In this document: one piece after another, positions 17,950 to 25,576 of the stretch | How the letters are laid out: the number at the start of each line of letters is the position of its first letter | Numbering within the stretch: position 1 is the first letter of the stretch | Source: Gemmatimonadales bacterium | GTDB lineage: Bacteria > Gemmatimonadota > Gemmatimonadetes > Palauibacterales > Palauibacteraceae | DNA length: 49,578 bases | Direction of reading: 5' to 3' | NCBI GenBank assembly: GCA_009840115.1 | Contig: VXOJ01000006.1 | Location: forward strand, 1 to 49,578 | Program-made: the position numbers and the translations under genes | The notes under the pieces: model-generated | What the model was told of the DNA's origin: nothing | Database searches by the model: none | What the model saw: the letters and a program-made list of their open reading frames with translations, nothing else

Positions 17950-19112
17950 AGATCCATACCGCTCGCCGTACGCACGGCTTCACGGAATCCGTCATCCGGA
18001 TGATGACCCGGCTCTCGAACGAGCACGGGGCCATCAATCTCTCGCAGGGTTTCCCCGACTTCGAGTCGCCCGACACGTTGAAGATCGGCGCCGCGCGCGC
18101 GATCTACGACGACGTGAACCAGTACGCGATCACGTGGGGCGCGAAACGGTACCGCGACGCGCTCGCCGCGCGGTATCACGACTGGTACGGGCTCGACGTC
18201 GACCCGGAGGCGCACCTCACGATCACGTGCGGGGCGACCGAAGCGATGATGGCGGTGCTCCTGGCGATCGTGGACCCGGGCGAGGAAGTCATCGTCTTCG
18301 AGCCCTTCTACGAGAACTACGGGCCGGACACCACGCTCTGCGACGCGACCCCGGTGTTCGTGCCGCTGACCGCGGAGTGGCGCATCGACTTCGACCGCCT
18401 GCGGGCGGCGTTCAGCGACCGGACGCGCGCGATCATCGTGAACACTCCGAACAACCCCACGGGCCGCGTGTTCACCCGCGACGAACTCGAGAAGATCGCG
18501 ATCCTGTGCCAGGAGTTCGACGCCTACGCGATCACCGACGAGGTGTACGAGCACATCCTCTACGACGGCGCGCGGCATATTCCGATGGCGACGCTCCCCG
18601 GCATGCGGGACCGAACGATCACGATCAGCGCCGCCTCGAAGACGTTCGCGGTCACGGGCTGGCGGATGGGGACGATCGTGGCGCACCCGGAGTTGTCGGA
18701 CGCCATCCGCAAGGTCCACGACTTCCTCACCGTGGGGGCCGCCGCGCCGCTCCAGGAAGGCGTGGCCACCGGCCTCGAGATGCTTCCGCCGTCCTACTAT
18801 GAAGGGCTCGCGGACGTGTACGGCGCCAAACGGGACCTCTTCTATCCCGCGCTCGTCGAGGCCGGGTTCCACTGCCGCAAGCCGGAGGGCGCGTACTACG
18901 TCCTCGCGGACTTCTCGGACCTCTCCGACCTTCCCGACGATGAATTCGCGTTCTGGCTCACGCGCACGGTCGGCGTGGCTCCCGTCCCGGGATCCAGCTT
19001 CTTCCACAACCCGGAGGATGGGCGCAGGCTCGTGCGGTTCGCGTTCTGCAAGACGGAGGCGCTGCTCGAACAGGCCGCCGAGCGACTCGTGACGGTCAGA
19101 GCCCGGGTTTGA
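17946..19112 (+). CDS. PLP-dependent aminotransferase class I/II (kynurenine/glutamine-type)
   Basis: 388 residues from ATG at 17946. Fold type I features: LSQGFPDFESPD at the N-terminus, ITCGATEAMMAVL for phosphate binding, VNTPNNPTGRVF, ITDEVYEHI (Asp to the PLP nitrogen) and SAASKTFAVTGWRMG, where K232 forms the Schiff base. The C-terminal VRFAFCKTE carries the carboxylate-binding Arg. The pattern is closest to kynurenine-oxoglutarate or glutamine transaminases and methionine aminotransferase (YbdL, MtnE-like), which act on bulky neutral side chains. Four-nucleotide overlaps join it to the antiporter gene and to the DUF4153 gene. Confidence 0.9.
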   Translation: MKIHTARRTHGFTESVIRMMTRLSNEHGAINLSQGFPDFESPDTLKIGAARAIYDDVNQYAITWGAKRYRDALAARYHDWYGLDVDPEAHLTITCGATEAMMAVLLAIVDPGEEVIVFEPFYENYGPDTTLCDATPVFVPLTAEWRIDFDRLRAAFSDRTRAIIVNTPNNPTGRVFTRDELEKIAILCQEFDAYAITDEVYEHILYDGARHIPMATLPGMRDRTITISAASKTFAVTGWRMGTIVAHPELSDAIRKVHDFLTVGAAAPLQEGVATGLEMLPPSYYEGLADVYGAKRDLFYPALVEAGFHCRKPEGAYYVLADFSDLSDLPDDEFAFWLTRTVGVAPVPGSSFFHNPEDGRRLVRFAFCKTEALLEQAAERLVTVRARV

Positions 19113-20935
19113 AGCTCCCCTCGGTCGAGCGGCTCGCCGCCGCGGCGTGGGTGACGGCGCGGCGGTTCCCCGTCGTCCTGACCTGCGCCGTCGTCGCCGC
19201 CATCGCCGCGATGCGGGCGATCAACGCGGAAACGGCGCTCGAACTGCGGCTCGTCGCCACGGCCAGTCTCGGCCTGCCGCTGCTCACCGGGCTCACCCTG
19301 CTGGCGGAGCGGCGGAAGCTCCTCTGGCCGCGGCACTGGGCGCTGCGCGGACTCGGCGTGGCCGTGCTCGCCCTCTACTACTGGCAGTGGCCGAACTGGG
19401 GCGAGAACGTCGCCGGCCTCCGCCATTTTCACCTGACCGCGACCCTGCATCTGCTCGTCGCCTTCATCGCCTACGCCGGCGTCCGCGAGCCGAACGGCTT
19501 CTGGCACTTCAACCGCACGCTCTTCTTCCGGTTCGGCCTCGGGGCGATCTACACCGGCGTCCTCTTCGCCGGACTCTCCATCGCGATGTTCGGCATCGAG
19601 AACCTGTTCAACATCGACATCGCCGATGAAAACTACGGCCGGCTCTTCTTCTTCCTCGGCTTCGTCTTCCAGACGTGGTTCGTGCTCGCCGGCGTGCCGG
19701 ACGATTTCGAGCAACTGGAACGCCGCGACGACTATCCGGCGGGCCTGCGCGTCTTCGCCCAGTACGTGCTCCTCCCGCTCGTCGCCGTATACCTGATCAT
19801 CCTCACCGCCTACCTCGGACGCGTCGTGATCACGACGACGTGGCCCAGCGGGTGGATCGGCCTCCTCGTCTCCGCCCTCGCCGCCTTCGGCATCCTGTCG
19901 CTCCTCCTGGTGCATCCCCGCCGCGGCCGGGAAGGCCACGCGTGGATCGACACGTACGCCCGCATCTTCTGGATTCTCATCATCCCGTCCATCGTGATGC
20001 TCCTGCTCGCCATCGGGCAGCGCATCGAACAGTACGGGATCACCGAGCGCCGGTACCTGCTGCTCCTTCTCGGGGTCTGGCTGGCGGGCGCCGCCCTCTT
20101 CTACACGGTGACGCGGTCGCGCGAGATCAAGGGGATTCCCCTGACGCTGGCCGTCATCGGCGCCGTCACCTTCGTCGGTCCGTGGTCCGCCTACGCCGTG
20201 GCCGAACGGAGCCAGGTGGGCCGGCTCGAGGATCTGCTTTCGACGCACGGAGTTCTGGCGGATGGCCGCATCTCGCCGACCGGCGTCGAGATCCCGCCCG
20301 AGGACTGGCAGCAGATCAACGACGTTCTGCTCTACCTGATTTCGTGGCACGGGACCTCCGCCATCGACGCGTGGTTCGAGGGCGGCGTGGCGACGGTGGA
20401 TACGATCGGAGACGGAATGGCGGCCTCGCCGAGGGTCGCGGAGGCCGGACGCCGGGCGACGCTCATCGCGGACCACTTCGGGCTCGTGCCCTCGGAGGGG
20501 TTGCTCGCGGACCCCTTCGGGTTTGTCGACATCTCGCCGCCGGGGGGCCGAAACGCGGCCGTCGCCGTGTCCGGCTTCGAGCGGGCCGTCTTCGAGCGGA
20601 ACCTCCTCGGGGGACGGTACCCGTTCGAGGGCGACTCCCTCACCTTCGAGGCCGCCGCGGACAGCCTCGGAACGACGATCCGGCTCGGCGGGGACGCACT
20701 GGCCACGGTGTCCTTCGCCGAACTCATCGCGCGCGCCGGGCGCTCCGGGACCACGACGGCGCCCGGGAGAGTGCAACTGCCGCCGGACTCCCTCCGGCTC
20801 GACATCTCCGCGGCGGACGTGACGGCTCGCATCCAGGTCACCTTGCTGCGGCTCTACGACAGCGACGGGGAGCTGCGGCCGACCCGCGTGACCGGCACGC
20901 TCCTCCTCGGGCCCGTCGAGGCTCCCCCACCGTAA
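19109..20935 (+). CDS. DUF4153 polytopic membrane protein with a C-terminal soluble domain
   Basis: 608 residues from TTG at 19109, overlapping the previous stop as TTGA; no better in-frame start lies nearby. About twelve hydrophobic segments occupy residues 15-360. WHFNRTLFFRFGLGAIYTGVLFAGL and the following VYLIILTAYLGRVV are recognisable DUF4153 features. After the last membrane helix (VIGAVTFVGPWSAYAV) there are about 230 residues of soluble sequence that look folded but that I cannot assign. The molecular function of the family is unknown to me. A very long antisense open frame on the other strand is a GC-composition shadow. Confidence 0.8.
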   Translation: MKLPSVERLAAAAWVTARRFPVVLTCAVVAAIAAMRAINAETALELRLVATASLGLPLLTGLTLLAERRKLLWPRHWALRGLGVAVLALYYWQWPNWGENVAGLRHFHLTATLHLLVAFIAYAGVREPNGFWHFNRTLFFRFGLGAIYTGVLFAGLSIAMFGIENLFNIDIADENYGRLFFFLGFVFQTWFVLAGVPDDFEQLERRDDYPAGLRVFAQYVLLPLVAVYLIILTAYLGRVVITTTWPSGWIGLLVSALAAFGILSLLLVHPRRGREGHAWIDTYARIFWILIIPSIVMLLLAIGQRIEQYGITERRYLLLLLGVWLAGAALFYTVTRSREIKGIPLTLAVIGAVTFVGPWSAYAVAERSQVGRLEDLLSTHGVLADGRISPTGVEIPPEDWQQINDVLLYLISWHGTSAIDAWFEGGVATVDTIGDGMAASPRVAEAGRRATLIADHFGLVPSEGLLADPFGFVDISPPGGRNAAVAVSGFERAVFERNLLGGRYPFEGDSLTFEAAADSLGTTIRLGGDALATVSFAELIARAGRSGTTTAPGRVQLPPDSLRLDISAADVTARIQVTLLRLYDSDGELRPTRVTGTLLLGPVEAPPP

Positions 20936-21062
20936 CCATCGGCCGCGGACGGCGGCGGACAACCTTTCGGATCGGGACCCGGTCGTATGGGTTGGAACCT
21001 GAGCCCGCGCCCGGGCGTACGTTAGAAGATCGCGGACACTCGACCTTCCCCCTGGAGCCCAC

Positions 21063-21749
21063 GTGATGTTCATTCGAAGAGTCGCCGCCGCCTTCACCCT
21101 CTGGGCCCTCGCGATCTGTGTCTGGGCCGCCCTTTCCCACCTCGCGAGCGTGCCGGGGCCGGCGAAGGCGAGTACGGCGACTCTGGAGGGGATCGCGGAG
21201 CTCGTCGAACGGGCGGATCCGCCGGGCTCGCTCCGCGCCCCCCGGTTCGCCGCGGAGCAGTTGCGCCGCACCGCACACACTGCCGGGCGGATCAACGGAG
21301 GCATCGAGCGCGCCGTCGGGGCCTGGCTGGACCGCCTCGGGCACCGCGCAGCGCACGGTCCGGCCGACGTGGCCGTCTTCGACGATGGCCGCATCACGAT
21401 CCGGATGGATGCGAGATCCAATGTGGCCGGGGCGCGGGTCGCGCGGGTGGAGGGACTCGGTGCGATGCGCATCGCCGCGCGAGCCCCGTCGCCGACGCGC
21501 CACGGGGGACTCTGGATCGACCGGACCGTGAAGGCCCCGGCCGGGTCGTCCGAGGGGGACGTCAGGCTGCGCGCCGCGCGACACGGGGAGACGTTCGCCC
21601 TCAGGGCCGCAGAGACGGGATCCGCGCTCGATGAAGCGGAGGTCCGGTTGGATGTCGATGCCAACCTCGACCGGGAGAAGATCAAGAAACGGCTCGAGAA
21701 GCTGCTCGATCTGCTGGAGGATCTGCAGAAGTTCGAGGGCGGCCGGTAG
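21063..21749 (+). CDS. Hypothetical membrane-anchored protein with C-terminal charged helix
   Basis: 228 residues; GTG at 21063 and ATG at 21066 are adjacent alternatives. One N-terminal hydrophobic segment (AAAFTLWALAICVWAAL) anchors or secretes it. Residues 40-110 look helical. The middle (VAVFDDGRITIRMDARSNV, LWIDRTVKAPAG, VRLRAARHGETFALR) is strand-rich. The C-terminus REKIKKRLEKLLDLLEDLQK is a strongly amphipathic coiled coil. I do not recognise a family. Coding character is supported by the signal-like start, the strand/helix pattern and codon use. The next gene starts 8 nt downstream, so they are likely co-transcribed. Confidence 0.6.
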   Translation: MMFIRRVAAAFTLWALAICVWAALSHLASVPGPAKASTATLEGIAELVERADPPGSLRAPRFAAEQLRRTAHTAGRINGGIERAVGAWLDRLGHRAAHGPADVAVFDDGRITIRMDARSNVAGARVARVEGLGAMRIAARAPSPTRHGGLWIDRTVKAPAGSSEGDVRLRAARHGETFALRAAETGSALDEAEVRLDVDANLDREKIKKRLEKLLDLLEDLQKFEGGR

Positions 21750-21756
21750 CCCCCCC

Positions 21757-22866
21757 GTGACGCGCCGGGGCCGGCGGGCCGCGGCGGCCGGGATGCTGGC
21801 GGCGGCCTCGCTGGCGGGCGCCGTCCCTGCCGTATTCGCGCAGGACATGCATGCGGGCCACGCCGTCTCGCCCGAAGACGTCCGGCCGACCACGTCGACG
21901 GCAAGCATCCGGGTCGAGGATGACCCCGAACGCAAGGAACTCGCGGTCATCCTCGGGCCGATCGACCTCCCCGCCCGCTCATCCCATCACATGGCGCAAC
22001 TGCCCGTGCAGGAAGGCGTCATCCCCTTCGACCTGACGATCCGCGGCTATCGCACGCACATCATCGACGGGGACGGCCAGCCGGTCCCGCGCGTCGTGCT
22101 GCACCACATGAATCTGCTCGACCCCGGGCGGCGGGAGCTGTTCCTGCCGATCATGCTGCGCGTCCTGGCGGCGAGCCATGAGACGCGGCCCGTGAGCTTC
22201 CCCGGATGGCTGTTCGGCATTCCGATGGAGGGCGGTTCGAGATTCCTCGCGCTCACCATGCTGCACAATCCGACGGAGGCGGATTACGAGGGCGTCACCG
22301 TCCACCTGACGCTCGAATACGAGCGCCTCGCCCGCCTGCCCGTCTACCCGGTTGCGCCGTTTCATCTCGACGCGATGTACCCCGAGGTCTCCGCGACGAA
22401 GGCCTGGGACCTTCCGCCCGGGCGGTCGGTCAAGACATGGGATGCGAGTCCCGCGATCCGCGGGCTCATCATCGGTCTCGGCGGTCATCTCCACGCGCAC
22501 GCCTCGCGGCTCCGTTTCGAGAACCTGTCGACCGGCGAGGTGCTGTACGACATCCGGCCCAGGCTCGATGAGGATGGACACGTCGTGGAGATCCCGGCGC
22601 TCACGCACCGGGGGCGCGGCGTGGGCGTCCCCGTCGTCCCGCAGCACCGCTACCGGATCACCGTCGAGTACCGAAACCCGTTCGATTCGGCGATCGAGGA
22701 CGGCGGCATGGGTTCCATCGCCGGCGCCTTCATCCCGCTGGAGGACTGGCCCGCCGCCGATCCCCGGGAGGCGTTATTCGCCGCCGACTACGCCTGGGTC
22801 CTCCGCAGCCAGATCGAACACGGGGCCGTCAGCTCCCCCGGCTGTACTCCGTGCGACCGCCGATGA
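21757..22866 (+). CDS. Secreted PHM-like (copper type II monooxygenase fold) protein, divergent
   Basis: 369 residues from GTG at 21757, no good ribosome site, probably coupled to the gene 8 nt upstream. A signal peptide ends near VFAQD. Candidate copper ligands match, in order and spacing, those of peptidylglycine alpha-hydroxylating monooxygenase as I recall it: H116-H117-M in VVLHHMNLLD, H170 in LTMLHNPTEADYEGVTVHLT (PHM has VHYGD then GVSVHLT), H244-L-H246 in GGHLHAHA (PHM HTH), and M318 in EDGGMGSIAG (PHM DEMCNLY). HMAQLPVQEG also resembles the PHM strand with LPVDEE. A CxxC ends the protein. Such enzymes hydroxylate C-H bonds with ascorbate or another reductant. Activity and substrate are inference. 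The 3' end overlaps the convergent gene by 38 bp. Confidence 0.6.
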   Translation: MTRRGRRAAAAGMLAAASLAGAVPAVFAQDMHAGHAVSPEDVRPTTSTASIRVEDDPERKELAVILGPIDLPARSSHHMAQLPVQEGVIPFDLTIRGYRTHIIDGDGQPVPRVVLHHMNLLDPGRRELFLPIMLRVLAASHETRPVSFPGWLFGIPMEGGSRFLALTMLHNPTEADYEGVTVHLTLEYERLARLPVYPVAPFHLDAMYPEVSATKAWDLPPGRSVKTWDASPAIRGLIIGLGGHLHAHASRLRFENLSTGEVLYDIRPRLDEDGHVVEIPALTHRGRGVGVPVVPQHRYRITVEYRNPFDSAIEDGGMGSIAGAFIPLEDWPAADPREALFAADYAWVLRSQIEHGAVSSPGCTPCDRR

Positions 22867-24604
22867 TCGTGTAGTCCACCACGGTCTCGAGGATCTCGTC
22901 CGCCGGAATCGTTAGGATGTCCCGGGACAGGACGGTGATGTCCGCCAGCTTCCCGACTTCGAGCGTCCCCTTGAGGTCTTCCTCGAACGCGGCGTACGCG
23001 TTGGCCCACGTATAGGAACGCAGCGCCTCCTCCCGCGTCATCGCCTGCTCCTCGAAGAAAGTGTCGCCACCCTCGATCACGCGCGTGACGGTGCAGTGGA
23101 AGCTCGCCAGGGGGTCCGCGTCCTCGACCGGGACATCCGTCCCGTTCGTCACGACGACTCCGGCCCGCATGAAGTCCCGCCACACGTAGGCGCCCGAGCG
23201 CGCCCGGCCCGGCCCGAGCCGGAGGACGACCCAGGGACCGTCGGAGCAGGCGTGGACGCCCTGCATGGAGGCGATGACCCCGAGTTCGGCGAAGCGCGGA
23301 ATGTCCGCCGGATTGACATGCTGCGCGTGCTCGATCCTCCAGCGCAGGTCGCTCATCTCCGCGTGGTCCGCAAAGGTGCGCCCGTACAGGTCGAGCACCT
23401 CGCGGTTCGCGCGGTCGCCGATCGCGTGCGTATTGACCTGATAGCCCCGCTCGATCGCCAGCCGCGCGATGCGTTCGATCTCTTCGGGCGGCGTCGTCGG
23501 CAGGCCGATGGAGGATGGCATGTCCGCATAGGGCTCGAGCAGCCAGGCGCCGTGCGATCCGAGCGCCCCATCCGCGACCTGCTTGATCGACCGCACGGTG
23601 AGCCGGTCGCCCCCGTGTCCCACCATGTAGTACTCGTCCAGCCGCCCTTCGAGCGTCGCCATCCCGCCCTGCAGCATCACGTAGAGCCGCACGGGCAGTG
23701 CGCCCTCGTCCGCGAGCGTCCTCAGCAGGTCCACCGTCCCGAAGCCGGAGCCCGCGTCCTGGAAGCTCGTGACTCCCTTCCGAAGCAGTTCCTCGTTCGC
23801 GAGCCGTACCTGTTCGCGCGCCCGTGCCTCACGCTCGACCTCGGAGCGGTTCGCCTCCTCCTCGGCGAACGCCGCCCGCGCCAGGCGCTGCGCGGTCTCC
23901 CTCAGGACGCCGGTGGGCCGCCCCGTCTCGTCATGCACGATCTCGCCGCCCGGAGGGTTGGGCGTGTCGGCGTCGATCCCGGCCAGTTCGAGCGCCCTCG
24001 CGTTCACGAACGAGGCGTGACCGCTCGCGTGCGTGAGAATGACCGGATTGGCGGGGCTCACCGCGCTGAGGCCGTCGTGGACCGGCTGCCCCTCGACCAT
24101 GGGATCCGGCGCCTCGCTCCACTTCTCCTGGTGCCATCCCCTGCCGCTGATCCAGGCGCCCGGCTCCGCGCTCGAGGCCGCCTCGCCCACCAGGCTGACG
24201 ATGTCATCCCAGGTGTCGGCGGTCGTCAGGTCGAGGATCATGCGTGCGTTCCCCAGGCCCATGAAATGACCGTGGCCTTCGATGAACCCCGGGATCGCGA
24301 GCCGGCCCCCAAGGTCGATCACTTCGGTGCCCTCCCCGATCCATCCGGAGACGTCGTCGTCCGCGCCGAGGGCTACGATCCGCCCCTCCCGCGACGCGAG
24401 CGCGCTGACCACTTCCCCGCCCTCGCCCGCCAGGGTCGCGATCTTCCCGTTGGTGAGGACGAGTTCGGCCACGCCCGCGGGCGGATCCGCGGCCGCCGCG
24501 CCACCTGCTTCCGCCGAATCCCCGGCGTCGGTCGCGCAGGCCGCGACGGCCAGAAGAAGAAACGGTCGGACGAAAACGGACGGAGCTTCGCGATGTCGAA
24601 TCAT
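22829..24604 (-). CDS. YtcJ-type amidohydrolase (amidohydrolase_3), lipoprotein
   Basis: 591 residues from ATG at 24604, giving a lipoprotein signal PFLLLAVAAC; an upstream in-frame start would add an unlikely 13 residues. Metal-binding elements are GFIEGHGHFMG (HxH), GRGWHQEKW, VNTHAIGDRANREVLD, RWRIEHAQHV and TNGTDVPVED, with the closing GTLEVGKLADITVLS. This is the order in YtcJ and N-substituted formamide deformylase relatives, which hydrolyse formamides or similar amides. The lipid anchor places it in the periplasm or outer membrane. The end of the gene runs into the PHM-like gene by 38 bp on the other strand. Confidence 0.9.
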   Translation of the reverse strand: MIRHREAPSVFVRPFLLLAVAACATDAGDSAEAGGAAAADPPAGVAELVLTNGKIATLAGEGGEVVSALASREGRIVALGADDDVSGWIGEGTEVIDLGGRLAIPGFIEGHGHFMGLGNARMILDLTTADTWDDIVSLVGEAASSAEPGAWISGRGWHQEKWSEAPDPMVEGQPVHDGLSAVSPANPVILTHASGHASFVNARALELAGIDADTPNPPGGEIVHDETGRPTGVLRETAQRLARAAFAEEEANRSEVEREARAREQVRLANEELLRKGVTSFQDAGSGFGTVDLLRTLADEGALPVRLYVMLQGGMATLEGRLDEYYMVGHGGDRLTVRSIKQVADGALGSHGAWLLEPYADMPSSIGLPTTPPEEIERIARLAIERGYQVNTHAIGDRANREVLDLYGRTFADHAEMSDLRWRIEHAQHVNPADIPRFAELGVIASMQGVHACSDGPWVVLRLGPGRARSGAYVWRDFMRAGVVVTNGTDVPVEDADPLASFHCTVTRVIEGGDTFFEEQAMTREEALRSYTWANAYAAFEEDLKGTLEVGKLADITVLSRDILTIPADEILETVVDYTIIGGRTEYSRGS

Positions 24605-24795
24605 GGCGTACCTGGCCTCGCTGTGAGCGGTTCGGCTCATCATAGCGGCCCGTCATTCGTGGCGCACAGGACTCGCGCGGGATCCGCCCTTTCGGCTACC
24701 CCGCCCGAGCCCGCGCGGGTACTTTCCGCCGACGCCCGCGGGGTCCCGGGCGCTCCTCGGATCTTCCGCAAACGAGGCAAGAGAGGACCGACGCA

Positions 24796-25416
24796 ATGGG
24801 GATAAGGCGCAACGCAGGAAGGTGGGGAGCCGGCCTCGCGCTGGGTCTCGTGTGCGCCCTTCCCACGGCGGCCGAGGCCCAGATCGGCATCCTCGCGGGC
24901 TACAATCGCGACACGCTCGCGGAATTCCTGCCGGAGAACGGATTCGACCTGACGGATTTCACCGATGGGTATCACGTCGGGGTGTTCCTGAACGTCAATC
25001 TCGCGACCTTCTCCGTCCGGCCGGCGCTCATCTACCACCGCATGCCGGAACTCGTCGCGATGGCCGGCGACGAACAGGTCCGGTTCGACATCGACATGCT
25101 GGAAATCCCGCTGGACTTCCGCATCCGGCTCCCCCTGCCGGCCGTTCAGCCCTACGTGCTGGGCGGACCCGTCCTGACCTTCCCGTCCAGCACGTTTTCG
25201 GGCGTGGACGACCTCCTCACGGCGCGCCCGGTTCGTGCGGAATTCGGAGTCGGCCTCGAACTCGACGTCGGTTTCCGGCTCTGGCCCGAGGTGCGCTACG
25301 GATTCGGGATCGGCTCGCTGATGGAGTCCGGTGTCGCCATCGGGTCGCAGGTACTCCGGGGCGATGGAAAGCCGCGGCACGACGCCCTGACCCTCCGGCT
25401 GGGCATCAGCTTCTAG
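24796..25416 (+). CDS. Outer-membrane beta-barrel protein (PorT/OMP_b-brl-like)
   Basis: 206 residues, ATG at 24796. A signal peptide ends AAEAQIG. The mature protein shows porin-like strands (GYHVGVFLNVNLATFSVRP, LDFRIRLPLP, VQPYVLGGPVLTF, LELDVGFRLWPEVRYGFGI) and ends LRLGISF with a C-terminal Phe. This is the pattern of small OMP_b-brl family proteins. No ligand or partner can be inferred. It is divergent from the YtcJ-type amidohydrolase across a 191 nt spacer in which I saw no convincing promoter pair. Confidence 0.78.
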   Translation: MGIRRNAGRWGAGLALGLVCALPTAAEAQIGILAGYNRDTLAEFLPENGFDLTDFTDGYHVGVFLNVNLATFSVRPALIYHRMPELVAMAGDEQVRFDIDMLEIPLDFRIRLPLPAVQPYVLGGPVLTFPSSTFSGVDDLLTARPVRAEFGVGLELDVGFRLWPEVRYGFGIGSLMESGVAIGSQVLRGDGKPRHDALTLRLGISF

Positions 25417-25467
25417 ACGTCGGCGAGACGCAGCCACCGTAGTGTCGCTGTCCCCCCGGCGCGACGG

Positions 25468-25498
25468 GCCGGGGAGACGCGCCGGGGAGACGCGCCGG
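25468..25498. repeat. 13 bp tandem repeat, two full copies and a partial third
   Basis: GCCGGGGAGACGC occurs at 25468-25480 and 25481-25493, followed by a partial GCCGG. It lies just upstream of the radical SAM promoter, so it may be a simple slippage product. Confidence 0.7.
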
Positions 25499-25500
25499 AC

Positions 25501-25530
25501 TTGACCCTCCGACCGCACGTTCGCCATAAT
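25501..25530 (+). promoter_or_regulatory. Sigma-70 type promoter for the radical SAM gene
   Basis: TTGACC at 25501-25506, an 18 nt spacer, and CATAAT at 25525-25530. Transcription would start near 25537, about 40 nt before the ATG at 25577. The leader is unusually AT-rich for this window. Confidence 0.65.
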
Positions 25531-25576
25531 GCCTGCCAATACCGAATAGAAACCGAAATACATCAAGCGGGAGGCG

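Noticed and set aside
20992..21023. TTGGAA and TACGTT upstream of the hypothetical gene at 21063
   Set aside because: The 20 nt spacer is too long for a standard promoter.
18896..21904. Minus-strand open frame of about 1000 codons opposite the aminotransferase, DUF4153 and hypothetical genes
   Set aside because: It is antisense to genes with clear family motifs, rich in Arg, Pro and Gly, with no domain; it is an effect of high GC at third positions.
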